64,000 nt of DNA from CAZOIA01 sp964579675 (lineage in GTDB: Bacteria; Planctomycetota; Phycisphaerae; UBA1845; PWPN01). Shown one piece after another: positions 35,630 through 44,892 of the stretch. The stretch's first letter is position 1, and each line of letters opens with the position of its first letter. The position numbers and the translations under genes were made by a program. Where the stretch lies: positions 1 through 64,000 of the forward strand of contig CAZOIA010000001.1 of assembly GCA_964579675.1 (NCBI GenBank), given 5' to 3'. The notes below the pieces were generated by a model. That model searched no databases. It was not told where the DNA came from and was given only the letters and a program-made list of their open reading frames with translations.

Positions 35630-36790
35630 ATGAATGAAACTTCCGATATTGTCGAGGCCATGAACCAGATGAACGTGCCACCGACGAGCAGGGCATTTGC
35701 GGTGGACGGCACCGGCAAGGGCCGAATCGAGAACATCCCCATCCCCTCAATCGGCCCGAATGACGTGCTGATCCGCATGGAGGGTATATACGGCTGTGCC
35801 GGGGGTGACACGATCGTCTACGCCGGCAAGCATCCCCACTCGCAGGGGGCGTATCCGCTGATCCTCGGGCACGAAGGCGTGGGGGTGGTCGCCGCCATCG
35901 GCCCGGACGCCGCCGCCAAGCGAGGACTGAAGCTCGGCGACCGCGTGGCAGTCGAGGTGATGATCCCCTGCGACACGACGCGGGACGACGCCTGCTCCCA
36001 GTGCCGGGCCGGGGAGTACCAGCTTTGCGAGAAGAACCAGCAGCACGGCGTCTCCATGCCGCTGTCGGTTGGGCACGGCCTGTGGGGGATGTACTCGGAT
36101 TTCCTGATGGTTCACCCCCGTGCCGTCACCCACCGCATGCCCGACAACGTCACCATGGAGAACGCCGTCGCCACCGCGTTTCTCGCCAACGCGGTCCGCT
36201 GGACGGAGGTCAAGGGCAAGGTGCAGAAAGGCGAGACTGTGGCGGTCTTCGGGCCGGGCCCGCAGGGCGTCGGCAGCGCGGCGGTGGCGACCTATCGCGG
36301 GGCGACGCCCATCCTGATCGGGTTGAGCAGCGACCAGGCCCGGTTCGAGATCGCAATCGGCATCGGCGTGGTGCGTCCGGAGCAGATCGTCCGGGCGGAT
36401 CAGGACGACGTTGTCGAGGCGGTGATGACGCTGACCGGGGGAAAGGGTTGCGACCTGGCGATCGAGTGCAGCGGCGCCGATCCGGCGGTGGCCCCCTGGC
36501 TGCGGGTGCTCCGCAAGCGGGGTCGGGGGGTAATCTGCGGCTACCACGGCGGCAGGGAGGTCCCGCTGCCGATCGACCAGATCTCCACCAAGGAGCTGGC
36601 GATTCAGGGCGCGTGGGGCCAGGCCGGCGGTTGGCCCCTGGCCATCGAAATCCTCGAAAAAGAGGTGTTCGACTTCGCACCCATGATCACCAACCGGTTC
36701 AGAATCGATCAACTCAACGAGGTGGTTCCCACACTCAAAGACCCGACGAAGATCGTCATGAAAGCCCTGTTCGAGCCACTACCGCGGTGA
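35630..36790 (+). CDS. zinc-type alcohol dehydrogenase (MDR superfamily)
   Basis: A 386-residue medium-chain dehydrogenase/reductase. The N-terminal catalytic domain has the GHEGVGVV motif near residue 82 and a structural zinc region with cysteines in CDTTRDDACSQCRAGEYQLC. The Rossmann domain begins at VAVFGPGPQGVGSAA (about 205). Such enzymes oxidise alcohols, polyols or sugar alcohols with NAD(P)+; the substrate is unknown. The first ATG (35630) is used; ATG 35660 (MNQMNVPP) is an alternative. A GH130 gene follows after 15 nt, which suggests a carbohydrate substrate. Confidence 0.85.
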   Translation: MNETSDIVEAMNQMNVPPTSRAFAVDGTGKGRIENIPIPSIGPNDVLIRMEGIYGCAGGDTIVYAGKHPHSQGAYPLILGHEGVGVVAAIGPDAAAKRGLKLGDRVAVEVMIPCDTTRDDACSQCRAGEYQLCEKNQQHGVSMPLSVGHGLWGMYSDFLMVHPRAVTHRMPDNVTMENAVATAFLANAVRWTEVKGKVQKGETVAVFGPGPQGVGSAAVATYRGATPILIGLSSDQARFEIAIGIGVVRPEQIVRADQDDVVEAVMTLTGGKGCDLAIECSGADPAVAPWLRVLRKRGRGVICGYHGGREVPLPIDQISTKELAIQGAWGQAGGWPLAIEILEKEVFDFAPMITNRFRIDQLNEVVPTLKDPTKIVMKALFEPLPR

Positions 36791-36805
36791 CAAGAAGCGT
36801 GTCCC

Positions 36806-37855
36806 ATGAAGAACCTGTTCAAACGATCCCAACTCAACCCGATCTTGACCCCGCTGCACATGCCGATGCCGGCAGCGGCGACCCTCAACCCGGGAGCCAC
36901 CGAGCAAGACGATCAGGTCGTCCTCCTGCTGCGGGTAGAGGATCTTGCCGGTTACTCGAGCATCCACGTCGCCCGCAGCAGGAACGGGGTGACCGATTGG
37001 GAGATCGAGTCAGAGCCGATCCTGCGGTACGGCCAACCGAAGTGGCGGTACGAACTGTGGGGGTGCGAGGACGCGCGGGTGACCTACCTTCGCGAAGAGA
37101 AGCGCTGGTACATCACCTACACTGCATACTCCCCCGCCGGGGCGGCGGTCGCCCTGGCCTGCACCACTGATCTGGTCAAAGCCGAGCGCGTCAGCCTCAT
37201 CTTCTCGCCGAACAACAAGGACGCGGCCCTGTTTCCGCAGCGATTCGACGGCCGCTGGGCGGTGCTGCACCGACCCGACGCCGGGGGCATCGAACACATC
37301 TGGTCTGCCTTATATCGGTAGATGATCCTTTTGTTTTAGAGTCACTTCTTCTTTTCTGTTTTTGGGTGTTCTGCTTGNNNNNNNNNNGCCGGGGGCATCG
37401 AACACATCTGGTCTGCCTACTCGCCGGACCTGATCCACTGGGGTGAGCCGCACTGCGTCCTGCCCGAAGGTGGCGGCGCGGCCTGGGACGCGGTCAAGGT
37501 CGGCGCCGGCCCGCCGCCCATTCTCACCCGGCATGGATGGCTGTTGGTTTACCACGGCGTCAAGCGCTACGGTGGCCGCCTGATCTATCGCGCCGGCCTG
37601 GCCATGTTGGATAAGCACAGGCCTCATCGGCTCATCGCCCGCGCGCCAGGCTGGACGTTCCAGGCGGAAGCGCCTTACGAGCTGGCGGGCCTGGTCCCGA
37701 ACGTCGTGTTTCCAACCGGACTCCTCGTCCGCGGCGACGAGCTGTGGATGTACTACGGCGCCGCCGACAACTACGTCTGCCTCGCCACCGCGAAGCTCAA
37801 AGACGTTCTCAACGCACTGGAAAACGTGCCCGACCGTACCGCCCCGGGCGCGTGA
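36806..37855 (+). CDS. GH130 glycosidase/phosphorylase, split by an assembly gap
   Basis: The first part (36806-37310) and the second (37388-37855) are two pieces of one gene. The protein resembles GH130 enzymes, five-bladed beta-propellers that phosphorolyse or hydrolyse beta-mannosides: NPILTPLHMPMPAAATLNP, then GCEDARVTYL and WYITYTAYS, and later LVYHGVKR and PNVVFPTGLL. A stop at 37319-37321 arises only because foreign AT-rich sequence (37311-37377) and ten Ns interrupt the frame. The 31 bases 37280-37310 are repeated exactly at 37388-37418. Removing one copy plus the insert (108 nt) restores an unbroken 313-codon frame of normal family length. It is probably intact in the organism. Confidence 0.82.
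37378..37387. other. scaffold gap (10 N) with duplicated flanks
   Basis: Ten undetermined bases. The 31 nt before position 37311 recur right after the gap, and the 67 nt between (37311-37377) are AT-rich, unlike anything nearby. This is the pattern of two contigs that overlap but were joined by a gap, with a spurious contig end. Confidence 0.9.
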
Positions 37856-37958
37856 AGTGGGCTGCCGAATTCAATCGTACGGTCCCCCGTTGAGGCCCGG
37901 GCACGTCCCCGGTAGCATGATGACCCCTGGGACGTGACCCCGCTTGGGATATCTACCC

Positions 37959-40418
37959 ATGTACCGCGACAGACCATCCAAAGTGTTGATCCGGGGGCTG
38001 CAGGCAGCCCTGGCGGCCGTTGCGGCTTTCGGGCTTCGGGCGGCTCACCCGTTGCCCTTGCCGGCGACGGCTTCCGCCCCGGCGGACGAGGAATGCTCAG
38101 GCCTGCCGGGACAGCTTGCCGCCGCGAAGAAGGCGTTGAACGATCGCGGGCCGGCCCTGCAGCAGCGGGTGGAGGCGATCGCCAAGGCCCTGCAGGATCT
38201 TAAGGCCCCACCCGAGTCCACCCCCGCCTCCGAGCTGGCCGGGCGCAAGGAGAAGCTCATTGCCGAGCGGGCGGCCGTGCAGAAGGAGCTGCGGTATCTC
38301 GAATCGGCCGGAACCACCTGGCAGGCGGCGCTGGATGCGTGCGAAAGCGCCATGCGGTTCCGCCAGGAACTCGAGCAGTTCCGGGCCGACCAGCGACGCA
38401 AGCGGGTCGAGTTCGTCTCCGCCGATGTGGACGCGTTCCAGTCCCAGCTTGACCAGATCCAAAATGCCCGCTCCGCATTGGACGAAGGGGAAGCCGTTCG
38501 CGGCGAACGGCTCGCCGGGCTGACCGAGCAGATCGGAAAGGCGGACGAGCAGGCCAGACCGCCGCTCGTGGCTGAGCAAGCCGCCCTGTTGGCCGAGACC
38601 GGGGCCACCCGGCACAAGCGCGTCGCCCTCGACGCCGAACGGGCCTTGCTGGAGGCCAAGCTCGCCGCGGCCCAAGAAGCACTCGGCCCCTCCACCACGA
38701 CTCAGGCGACCGCAACCAGTACGGCCCCGGCGAAAGAGGCGAAAGCCGACGCTGACAACAAGCAGCTTCTGGCCCGGCAGCTCGAGGCCGAAGCGCGGGA
38801 TCGGCTTGGTCATGCGCGGGCCCGCCTGCAGGAGATTCAAGGTCAGCTCAGCCAAGCCCGCGACGCCGGTCTCGATACCGCCCGGCTCGAAGACAACCGC
38901 GAGTACTGGCAGCGCAAGGAGACCTTTGAACTCCGCCGGCTGGAGCAGGCTGATCTGCACCAGCGCGCCGCCCGGGAAAAGCAGGAGATCGCACAACTGA
39001 TCGAACGCAGGCAGGCGGTCAACAACAGCCTCGAGCAGCTCAGGCAGACGCGCTGGGAGATGTCGCCGGATGAGCGTCAGAAGCAGGCGGATCGCTTCCG
39101 GGCCCAGGCCGACGCCGGGCGGGAACGCGCCGGCAAGCTCGAGCAGCGCGCCGCGGCCGAGGACGGCAAGATCGAGCCCATACAGAAACGCCTGCCCGGC
39201 TTCGACGCCATTGAGCAGGCTTTATGGCAGCGGCTCCAAGAGGCCCCCACCTTCGCCGATTCCGAACGGCTCGCCGGCCACTACCGCCGAATGAAGGAGC
39301 AGCTCAACACCGAACGCCAGCAAATCGATCTGATGATCATGACGATGGAGAACGTCGTCTTCGCCATCAAGCGCCAGGCGAGCCTGGAGTACGAGCTCGC
39401 CGATCTCTATACCCAATGTGCGGAGGTGCTCGTTCCATCGGAGCCGTCGTTCTGGCAGCGGAACGAAAGCATCATCACCTCCATCATGATCCTGGGCGTG
39501 GTCGTCGCGATTTCGTACGGGGTTAAACTGGCGGTGTGGTTTATCCAGCGCCTGATCGCCCATCTGGACGCGACCGTGGGCGACGGCCGGTTCTCGGTCA
39601 AGCGCGCCGGTACGCTCCTGAGCTTTGCCGGCAGCATCGTCAAGTTGTTCGTCTGGATTTTCGGGGTGGTCTGGGTGCTCAACGAGTTCGGGATCAGTCC
39701 TGCCACCACCAGCGGGGCGCTCGGGTTGATCGGGCTCATCATGGCCGGCATGTTCCAGCAGATCGTGGTCGATTTCGTCAAGGGGTTGGATATCATCGCG
39801 GGCCGCCATTACAACGTGGGTGACTTCGTGGAGGTGGACGGCAAGTTCGGCCACGTCGTGGATTTCAACGTCAAGTACACGCGGATCCGCACCGGCTCCG
39901 GACAGGAGTTCAACGTGCCCAACAGCCAGTGCCTGCCCTCACGGCGGTTCCCCGACGGGTACGTGGACAATTACGTTGACCTCACGCTCAAATCATGCAG
40001 CGATGAGGACGCGGTCAAAAATGCCCTGGGTGCTGTATGTCAGGACCTCAACCACCGCATCGAGCCCATCCGGGACGAACCGGTGCCGGTGCGGCAGTTT
40101 GTTGGGCCTCAAGGTCGGGTTACCCTGCGGTACCGCGTGCGCGTGCTGCCCGGCTCCGACTGGGTGGTGAAAGACTACTTCATCCCGGCCGTGAAGGAGA
40201 CCCTCGCCGGGCTAGGCGTGGAACTCGCGGCCGAGCCGACGTTCTTCTTCATCAATCGGATCCAGACTTTCCGGAAGCTGTTCAGCCGGCAGCTCAGCGA
40301 GGAGGAGATCGTCCGCCAGACCGGTGAGAGCGACCAGGGCCCGGCAACCGACGAGGATATCGCGCAACCGGCCACTCCCGGCGCCAACGTGGCGGCAAGC
40401 CCCGGAACCCAGGCTTGA
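37959..40418 (+). CDS. large MscS-family mechanosensitive channel
   Basis: An 819-residue protein built like MscK/YbdG-type long channels. A signal peptide (residues 1-35) is followed by a long periplasmic coiled-coil region rich in Ala, Glu, Gln and Arg (about 40-460). Three membrane helices follow (about 505-530, 551-575 and 586-606), the third being the pore-lining helix (GALGLIGLIMAGMFQQIVVDF). The MscS beta domain is marked by GDFVEVDGKFGHVVDFN and PNSQ, and then comes the alpha/beta C-terminus. It should protect against hypo-osmotic shock. ATG 37959 is preferred over a TTG five codons upstream. It stands alone downstream of the GH130 gene. Confidence 0.88.
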   Translation: MYRDRPSKVLIRGLQAALAAVAAFGLRAAHPLPLPATASAPADEECSGLPGQLAAAKKALNDRGPALQQRVEAIAKALQDLKAPPESTPASELAGRKEKLIAERAAVQKELRYLESAGTTWQAALDACESAMRFRQELEQFRADQRRKRVEFVSADVDAFQSQLDQIQNARSALDEGEAVRGERLAGLTEQIGKADEQARPPLVAEQAALLAETGATRHKRVALDAERALLEAKLAAAQEALGPSTTTQATATSTAPAKEAKADADNKQLLARQLEAEARDRLGHARARLQEIQGQLSQARDAGLDTARLEDNREYWQRKETFELRRLEQADLHQRAAREKQEIAQLIERRQAVNNSLEQLRQTRWEMSPDERQKQADRFRAQADAGRERAGKLEQRAAAEDGKIEPIQKRLPGFDAIEQALWQRLQEAPTFADSERLAGHYRRMKEQLNTERQQIDLMIMTMENVVFAIKRQASLEYELADLYTQCAEVLVPSEPSFWQRNESIITSIMILGVVVAISYGVKLAVWFIQRLIAHLDATVGDGRFSVKRAGTLLSFAGSIVKLFVWIFGVVWVLNEFGISPATTSGALGLIGLIMAGMFQQIVVDFVKGLDIIAGRHYNVGDFVEVDGKFGHVVDFNVKYTRIRTGSGQEFNVPNSQCLPSRRFPDGYVDNYVDLTLKSCSDEDAVKNALGAVCQDLNHRIEPIRDEPVPVRQFVGPQGRVTLRYRVRVLPGSDWVVKDYFIPAVKETLAGLGVELAAEPTFFFINRIQTFRKLFSRQLSEEEIVRQTGESDQGPATDEDIAQPATPGANVAASPGTQA

Positions 40419-40546
40419 CTTGAGCAGGAAGCAAGAGATACCGTTCAGCGGCGACCCACTGAACGCGGCCGAAGACAGAGTGTCAGCGCGACCCGGAACG
40501 TCACCAGAGCAGGGGCGTAAAGGAGCGCGTGGGAGGAAAACAGATT

Positions 40547-41953
40547 ATGAAGGCGAGATTGCGGTTTCATGGTGCGGCCCGGGAGGTGACTGGCTCAATG
40601 CACCTGATTGAAGCGGATGGCCACACCATCGCCCTGGACTGCGGGCTTTTTCAGGGACGGCGCAAGGAGGCCAACGCCAAGAACCGCACCTTCCCGCTCA
40701 AACCCTCCAGGATCGACGCGGTTGTCCTCTCTCACGCTCACATCGATCATTGCGGCAAGCTGCCCCGGCTCGTGCGCGAGGGCTTTTCCGGGCCGATCTA
40801 TGCGACGCCCGCAACCTGCGACCTGGTGAAACTCCTGCTGGCCGACTCGGCCCACATTCAGGAGGAAGACGCGGCATACTGGAACAAGAAGCGGGTGCGT
40901 CGCGGGGACGAACCGATCGAGCCGTTGTACACCGCGGCTGACGTCGAAGAAGCGGTGCGGCTGCTGCAGGCCAGGCGACTGGAGGAGGGGTTCGACGTTG
41001 CCCCCGGGATGCATGCAAGATTGTACGAAGCCGGCCACATGCTCGGCTCAGCCGGCGTCGGAGTCGAGATCCAAAACCGCGGCGGTGAGCCGACCCGCAT
41101 CGTTTTCACCGGTGACCGGGGCCGGTCGGGGATGGAGATCCTGCGCGACCCGGCCCCACTGCCGCCGTGCGACTATCTGATCTCCGAGAGCACCTACGGC
41201 GGGCGCGAGACACCCCGTGCCGAGGGCATGCGCGAGCAGTTGGCCGACGTTGTCAACCAGATCATCGACCGCGGTGGCAAGCTGGTCATCCCCTCCTTCG
41301 CCGTCGGACGCACCCAGGTCATTGTCTACGACTTCCATATGCTAGTTCTAGAGGGGCGCATCCCCGAGCACATCCCGCTGATCGTGGACAGCCCCCTCGC
41401 CGTCCGGGCTACCGAGGTCTTCAAGCTGCATCCGGAGGTCTATGACCGCGAGGCCTTCGCCTTCAACAAGCTGACCGGCGACATGCTCGAATGCAAGCAT
41501 TGCGAGTACACCCACAGCGTCGAGGAAAGCAAGGCCCTGCACGCGCGAAAAGGGCCGATGATCATCATCTCCGCCAGCGGCATGTGCGAAGTGGGACGGA
41601 TCCTCCACCACCTGAAGAACAACATCGAGAACCCCCGCAATACGGTGCTGATTGTCGGGTATCAGGCCGCTCACACGCTCGGCCGGCGGCTGGTCGAAAA
41701 GCAGAAGCGGGTGCGCATCTTCGGCGAGACGTACGAGGTCAAGGCCCAGGTCAAGGTGCTCAACGGCTTCAGCGCCCACGCAAACGCAACCGAACTGGCC
41801 GATACGACCGCGCCGCTGGCCGGGAAGGTTCGACGGACCTTCCTGGTGCACGGCGAATTGGACCAGGCCAAGGCTCTGGCCGCAACGATGCGCCGACGAG
41901 GGTTCACCGATGTGGTCATCCCCGAGAGCGGTCAGAAGTTTGCGATCCCCTGA
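40547..41953 (+). CDS. beta-CASP metallo-beta-lactamase-fold RNA-processing nuclease
   Basis: A 468-residue hydrolase of the YSH1/CPSF73-like group. The metal-binding motif SHAHIDH (residues 62-68), DCGLFQGRR near 31, GHMLGSA and FTGDRGRSG belong to the metallo-beta-lactamase core. The inserted beta-CASP domain carries ISASGMCEVGRILHHL, and the C-terminal VLNGFSAHAN is the terminal His motif. Bacterial members probably act as RNases. ATG 40547 has GGGAGGAAAA upstream; a GTG six codons earlier overlaps that site and is rejected. There is no partner gene. Confidence 0.9.
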   Translation: MKARLRFHGAAREVTGSMHLIEADGHTIALDCGLFQGRRKEANAKNRTFPLKPSRIDAVVLSHAHIDHCGKLPRLVREGFSGPIYATPATCDLVKLLLADSAHIQEEDAAYWNKKRVRRGDEPIEPLYTAADVEEAVRLLQARRLEEGFDVAPGMHARLYEAGHMLGSAGVGVEIQNRGGEPTRIVFTGDRGRSGMEILRDPAPLPPCDYLISESTYGGRETPRAEGMREQLADVVNQIIDRGGKLVIPSFAVGRTQVIVYDFHMLVLEGRIPEHIPLIVDSPLAVRATEVFKLHPEVYDREAFAFNKLTGDMLECKHCEYTHSVEESKALHARKGPMIIISASGMCEVGRILHHLKNNIENPRNTVLIVGYQAAHTLGRRLVEKQKRVRIFGETYEVKAQVKVLNGFSAHANATELADTTAPLAGKVRRTFLVHGELDQAKALAATMRRRGFTDVVIPESGQKFAIP

Positions 41954-42042
41954 CGGGCGCTGCTTTCCCCGACCGACCGATCTCGATAACAACGAGCCGC
42001 GGGCCTTACGATTACCTGGCCAATAGAAGCGATCAGTTTCAG

Positions 42043-43422
42043 TTACTCGCCCTTTCGCAGCGGCCAGTGCTCGGATTCGGTCCGGGCGCTGGTGAGATAC
42101 GCTTCGATCTTAGCCACGATCTCCGGATGGTCGGCGGCGATGTTCCTTGTTTCGCCGACGTCCGTGTTCAGGTCGTATAACTCCAGTGGCTCGCCGAGCT
42201 TGAGGCGGACGGCCTTGAAGTCGCCCATTCTCACCGCCTGCTTGGAAACCCCCTCGTGGAACTCCCAATAGAGGAAGTCGTGGCTTTTCTGCCGCTTGCC
42301 GAGCAGCGCGGGAGCCATGGAGATGCCGTCGATCTCTGCGGGCGGTTCAGCCCCGGCCAGCTCGGCCGCGGTGGGCGGGAAGTCCCAGAAGGTCCAGACC
42401 TGGTCGCTGACCCGACCCGCTTTGATCTTGCCCGGCCACCGCACGATCATCGGGACGCGGATCCCGCCCTCGTACAGGGCCCGTTTGTAGCCCCGCAGCG
42501 GTCCTGAGCTGTTGAAGAACTTCGGATCCGCACCACCCTCGGCGTGCGGGCCGTTGTCGCTGCTGAAGAACACGACCGTATCCTCGTCGATCCCCAACGC
42601 CTCGAGCCGATCGAACAGCCGCCCCATGTCCCTGTCGAGTCGGGTGATCATGGCCGCGTGGTTCTTCTGGGCTGCAGGCCAGGGCTTGTCGGTGTACGGT
42701 TCGTCGCTGGGCACCTCCATGCCCTTGTCGCCGGCTTCGTTGTTGGCATGGGGAATGGTGTAGGCCAGGTACAGAAAGAACGGGTGGTCCTTGTGGCGTT
42801 CGATGAAGCGGAGCGCTTCGGTGGTGAAGAGGTCGTGCGAGTACTGCGCCCGCTGGCTGGATACGCCTTTCTCGGCGACGTTGCCTTCGAGCGGGAACTT
42901 CTGCTGATTCCTCCAGAGGTATTCGGGCCAGTAATTGTGGGCGTGGCGCTGGTTCAGGTAGCCGAACCAGTAATCAAAGCCCTGACGGTTGGGAATGCCG
43001 GTGGTATCCGGTTCGCCGAGCCCCCACTTGCCAATGATGCCGGTCGCGTAGCCGGCCGTCTTGAGCACCTCGGCCACGGTGACGTCTTCGGGGCGGAGCG
43101 GCACCCGTCCGTTGCCGCGGACCAGGGCGTGGCCGGTATGCAGCCCGGTCATCAGGCAGCATCGCGACGGGGCACACACGGTGCTGCCGGCGTAGCACTG
43201 GGTGAACCGGATGCCCTCGTCTGCCATCCGGTCCAGGTTGGGCGTGCGGATCCGTTTCTGTCCGTAGCAGCCAAGGTCCCCGTAGCCAAGGTCGTCGGCC
43301 AGGACGAAGATGATGTTCGGTCGCGCCGCGGGAGCAACACACCCGAGTGAGCCGACCGTCAAACCCGCCAGGACCAGAAACCCGATACTTCGAAGCGTTC
43401 TACCTGAATTCATGATGTTCAT
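42043..43422 (-). CDS. arylsulfatase, exported, FGE-activated
   Basis: A 459-residue formylglycine-dependent sulfatase. The activation motif CAPSR (residues 83-87, in GSTVCAPSRCCLMTG) supplies the catalytic formylglycine; metal ligands are in IIFVLADDLGYGD (38-50) and FFSSDNGPH (about 290). The N-terminus is a signal sequence ending SLGC (Cys28), possibly a lipobox. Planctomycetes carry many such enzymes for desulfating marine or algal polysaccharides. It is the last gene of a minus-strand sugar-related cluster, 81 nt after the fucose-isomerase-like gene. An ATG at codon 4 is an alternative start. Confidence 0.92.
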   Translation of the reverse strand: MNIMNSGRTLRSIGFLVLAGLTVGSLGCVAPAARPNIIFVLADDLGYGDLGCYGQKRIRTPNLDRMADEGIRFTQCYAGSTVCAPSRCCLMTGLHTGHALVRGNGRVPLRPEDVTVAEVLKTAGYATGIIGKWGLGEPDTTGIPNRQGFDYWFGYLNQRHAHNYWPEYLWRNQQKFPLEGNVAEKGVSSQRAQYSHDLFTTEALRFIERHKDHPFFLYLAYTIPHANNEAGDKGMEVPSDEPYTDKPWPAAQKNHAAMITRLDRDMGRLFDRLEALGIDEDTVVFFSSDNGPHAEGGADPKFFNSSGPLRGYKRALYEGGIRVPMIVRWPGKIKAGRVSDQVWTFWDFPPTAAELAGAEPPAEIDGISMAPALLGKRQKSHDFLYWEFHEGVSKQAVRMGDFKAVRLKLGEPLELYDLNTDVGETRNIAADHPEIVAKIEAYLTSARTESEHWPLRKGE

Positions 43423-43503
43423 GCCTGATCCTTTCGTCGTCAGATTTGCGTACCCTTGGGAGCAACACCGTACCCCCGGCAGCGCAATTGGGCCACACCT
43501 GCC

Positions 43504-44820
43504 CTACCCGCCGCAATCGATGCAGGGGATTCTGACGTAGTCGCAGAACTCCTGCAGGCTCTTGCGCACGTCGCCGTAGCCAATCATCCAGTGATGGCCC
43601 AGGCCCTCGGCGGCGATCACGTCGAGGTAGTGCTGCACGCCGTTTTCGAAGACGACCCTGGTGGGGTTGCCGGCGAAGACCATCCCGGTGGGGACGGCGT
43701 GGCCGGCGGCGACCCCCATGCGGTAGGTACCCCGGCGGCCGACCAGGTTCACGAGCGTCACGGGGCCGGGCTTGCCCGGGAAAAGAACGCACGTGCCCTG
43801 ATGCATGAGACGGACATGCGCGATCTCGATCTTGTCGGGCGATTCGGCCAAACTCATACTGCCGTTGCCGCAATGCGAAAAGACGATCGAGCCCTCATCC
43901 ATGTCCACGCCCAGCCCGTCGGTGTTGTGCACGGGCTCACCCGTAAGCCGGGCGAGTATGAGCATCGCGACGGTCGAGTTCATGTCGGCCTCGCAACCGA
44001 CGACCAGCCCCTCGTCCGCCAACAATGAGCCCGCCAGGCAAAGCCGGCCCATGAACCGGGGATAGCACTCGACCGCCAGGCCGCTCAGACCGTCGCGTTC
44101 GGCAAATCGCTTGAGCGTCAGGTAGCCGCGCATGGAATCGATGATGTCGGCCTCGGTGACGGAGACCTTCTTAACCTGGCCCATGCGCTCCTTCCAGACC
44201 GCCCGGGCGTCGGCTTTGGGGATCTCGGCCATGGTCTTCTCGACGGTCTCCAGGCCGTAGTGCACGGTCCGCGGCCCAAGGGCGGCCTTGAGCTCCAGTT
44301 CATCGAAGGTGACTTCGGTCATACCGCCCACGCGGTAGCCCACCAGGCCTAAGCGGACCTTCCGAAGGTTAGCGGCCAGGTTCACCGCGGTGACGTAATC
44401 ACAGATGCGCGAGATCACCGAATCGTCGCCCGCCGGGCCGAACGCAAACCGGTACGGTCTGTTCAGCTCCTTCAGCACGCAGCAGAACTGCTGGCAGCCG
44501 CACATCGACCCGGTGTTCATGCCGGGAAACGCCCAGGTAACCAGGGGGACGCTGCACTCTTCGAGCAGATCCAGCACGAGCGGGTCGGCACTCCAGGTGG
44601 CCGCGGCCAGGACGATGACCGGCACCCGCTCCTCGTAGAAGTGCCGGCCTGCGGCGACGGCACTCGCCTGATCTTCGAGGAACGTCGGGGCCTCGATCAC
44701 CTCGAGGTCGGCTGCGCGAAGTGCTCGGGCGGCATCGGCGAACATCTGCGGGGCTTGCTCGCCGCCTTCCTCGAGCGGGTGTCGAATAACGGCCAGCCCG
44801 ATGCGTGGTGTGAGCTTCAC
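43504..44820 (-). CDS. L-fucose/L-arabinose isomerase-like protein
   Basis: A 438-residue protein with the two N-terminal Rossmann-like domains and C-terminal beta-barrel of the FucI/AraA superfamily. Recognisable points are VIVLAAATWSADPLV and WAFPGMNTGSMCGCQQF in the N-terminal half, LAVECYPRFMG and CEADMNSTVAMLIL in the middle (Glu and Asp candidates for the metal site), and HCGNGSMSLAE and HHWMIGYGDV near the end. Family members isomerise or otherwise convert sugars; the precise activity is unknown. It sits between a sulfatase and a DegT aminotransferase gene, consistent with deoxysugar metabolism. Confidence 0.8.
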   Translation of the reverse strand: MKLTPRIGLAVIRHPLEEGGEQAPQMFADAARALRAADLEVIEAPTFLEDQASAVAAGRHFYEERVPVIVLAAATWSADPLVLDLLEECSVPLVTWAFPGMNTGSMCGCQQFCCVLKELNRPYRFAFGPAGDDSVISRICDYVTAVNLAANLRKVRLGLVGYRVGGMTEVTFDELELKAALGPRTVHYGLETVEKTMAEIPKADARAVWKERMGQVKKVSVTEADIIDSMRGYLTLKRFAERDGLSGLAVECYPRFMGRLCLAGSLLADEGLVVGCEADMNSTVAMLILARLTGEPVHNTDGLGVDMDEGSIVFSHCGNGSMSLAESPDKIEIAHVRLMHQGTCVLFPGKPGPVTLVNLVGRRGTYRMGVAAGHAVPTGMVFAGNPTRVVFENGVQHYLDVIAAEGLGHHWMIGYGDVRKSLQEFCDYVRIPCIDCGG

Positions 44821-44892
44821 GGCCAGGACTCCTTGCAGGTGCCGTCCCGCTAGCGCTCAAGCCCAGGCCCCGGCTGCGGACGCCCAGCGGAA

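Noticed and set aside
37311..37377. AT-rich segment as a foreign insertion disrupting the GH130 gene
   Set aside because: The exact 31-nt duplication on both sides of the Ns is the signature of overlapping contig ends joined with a gap, so a biological insertion is not needed.
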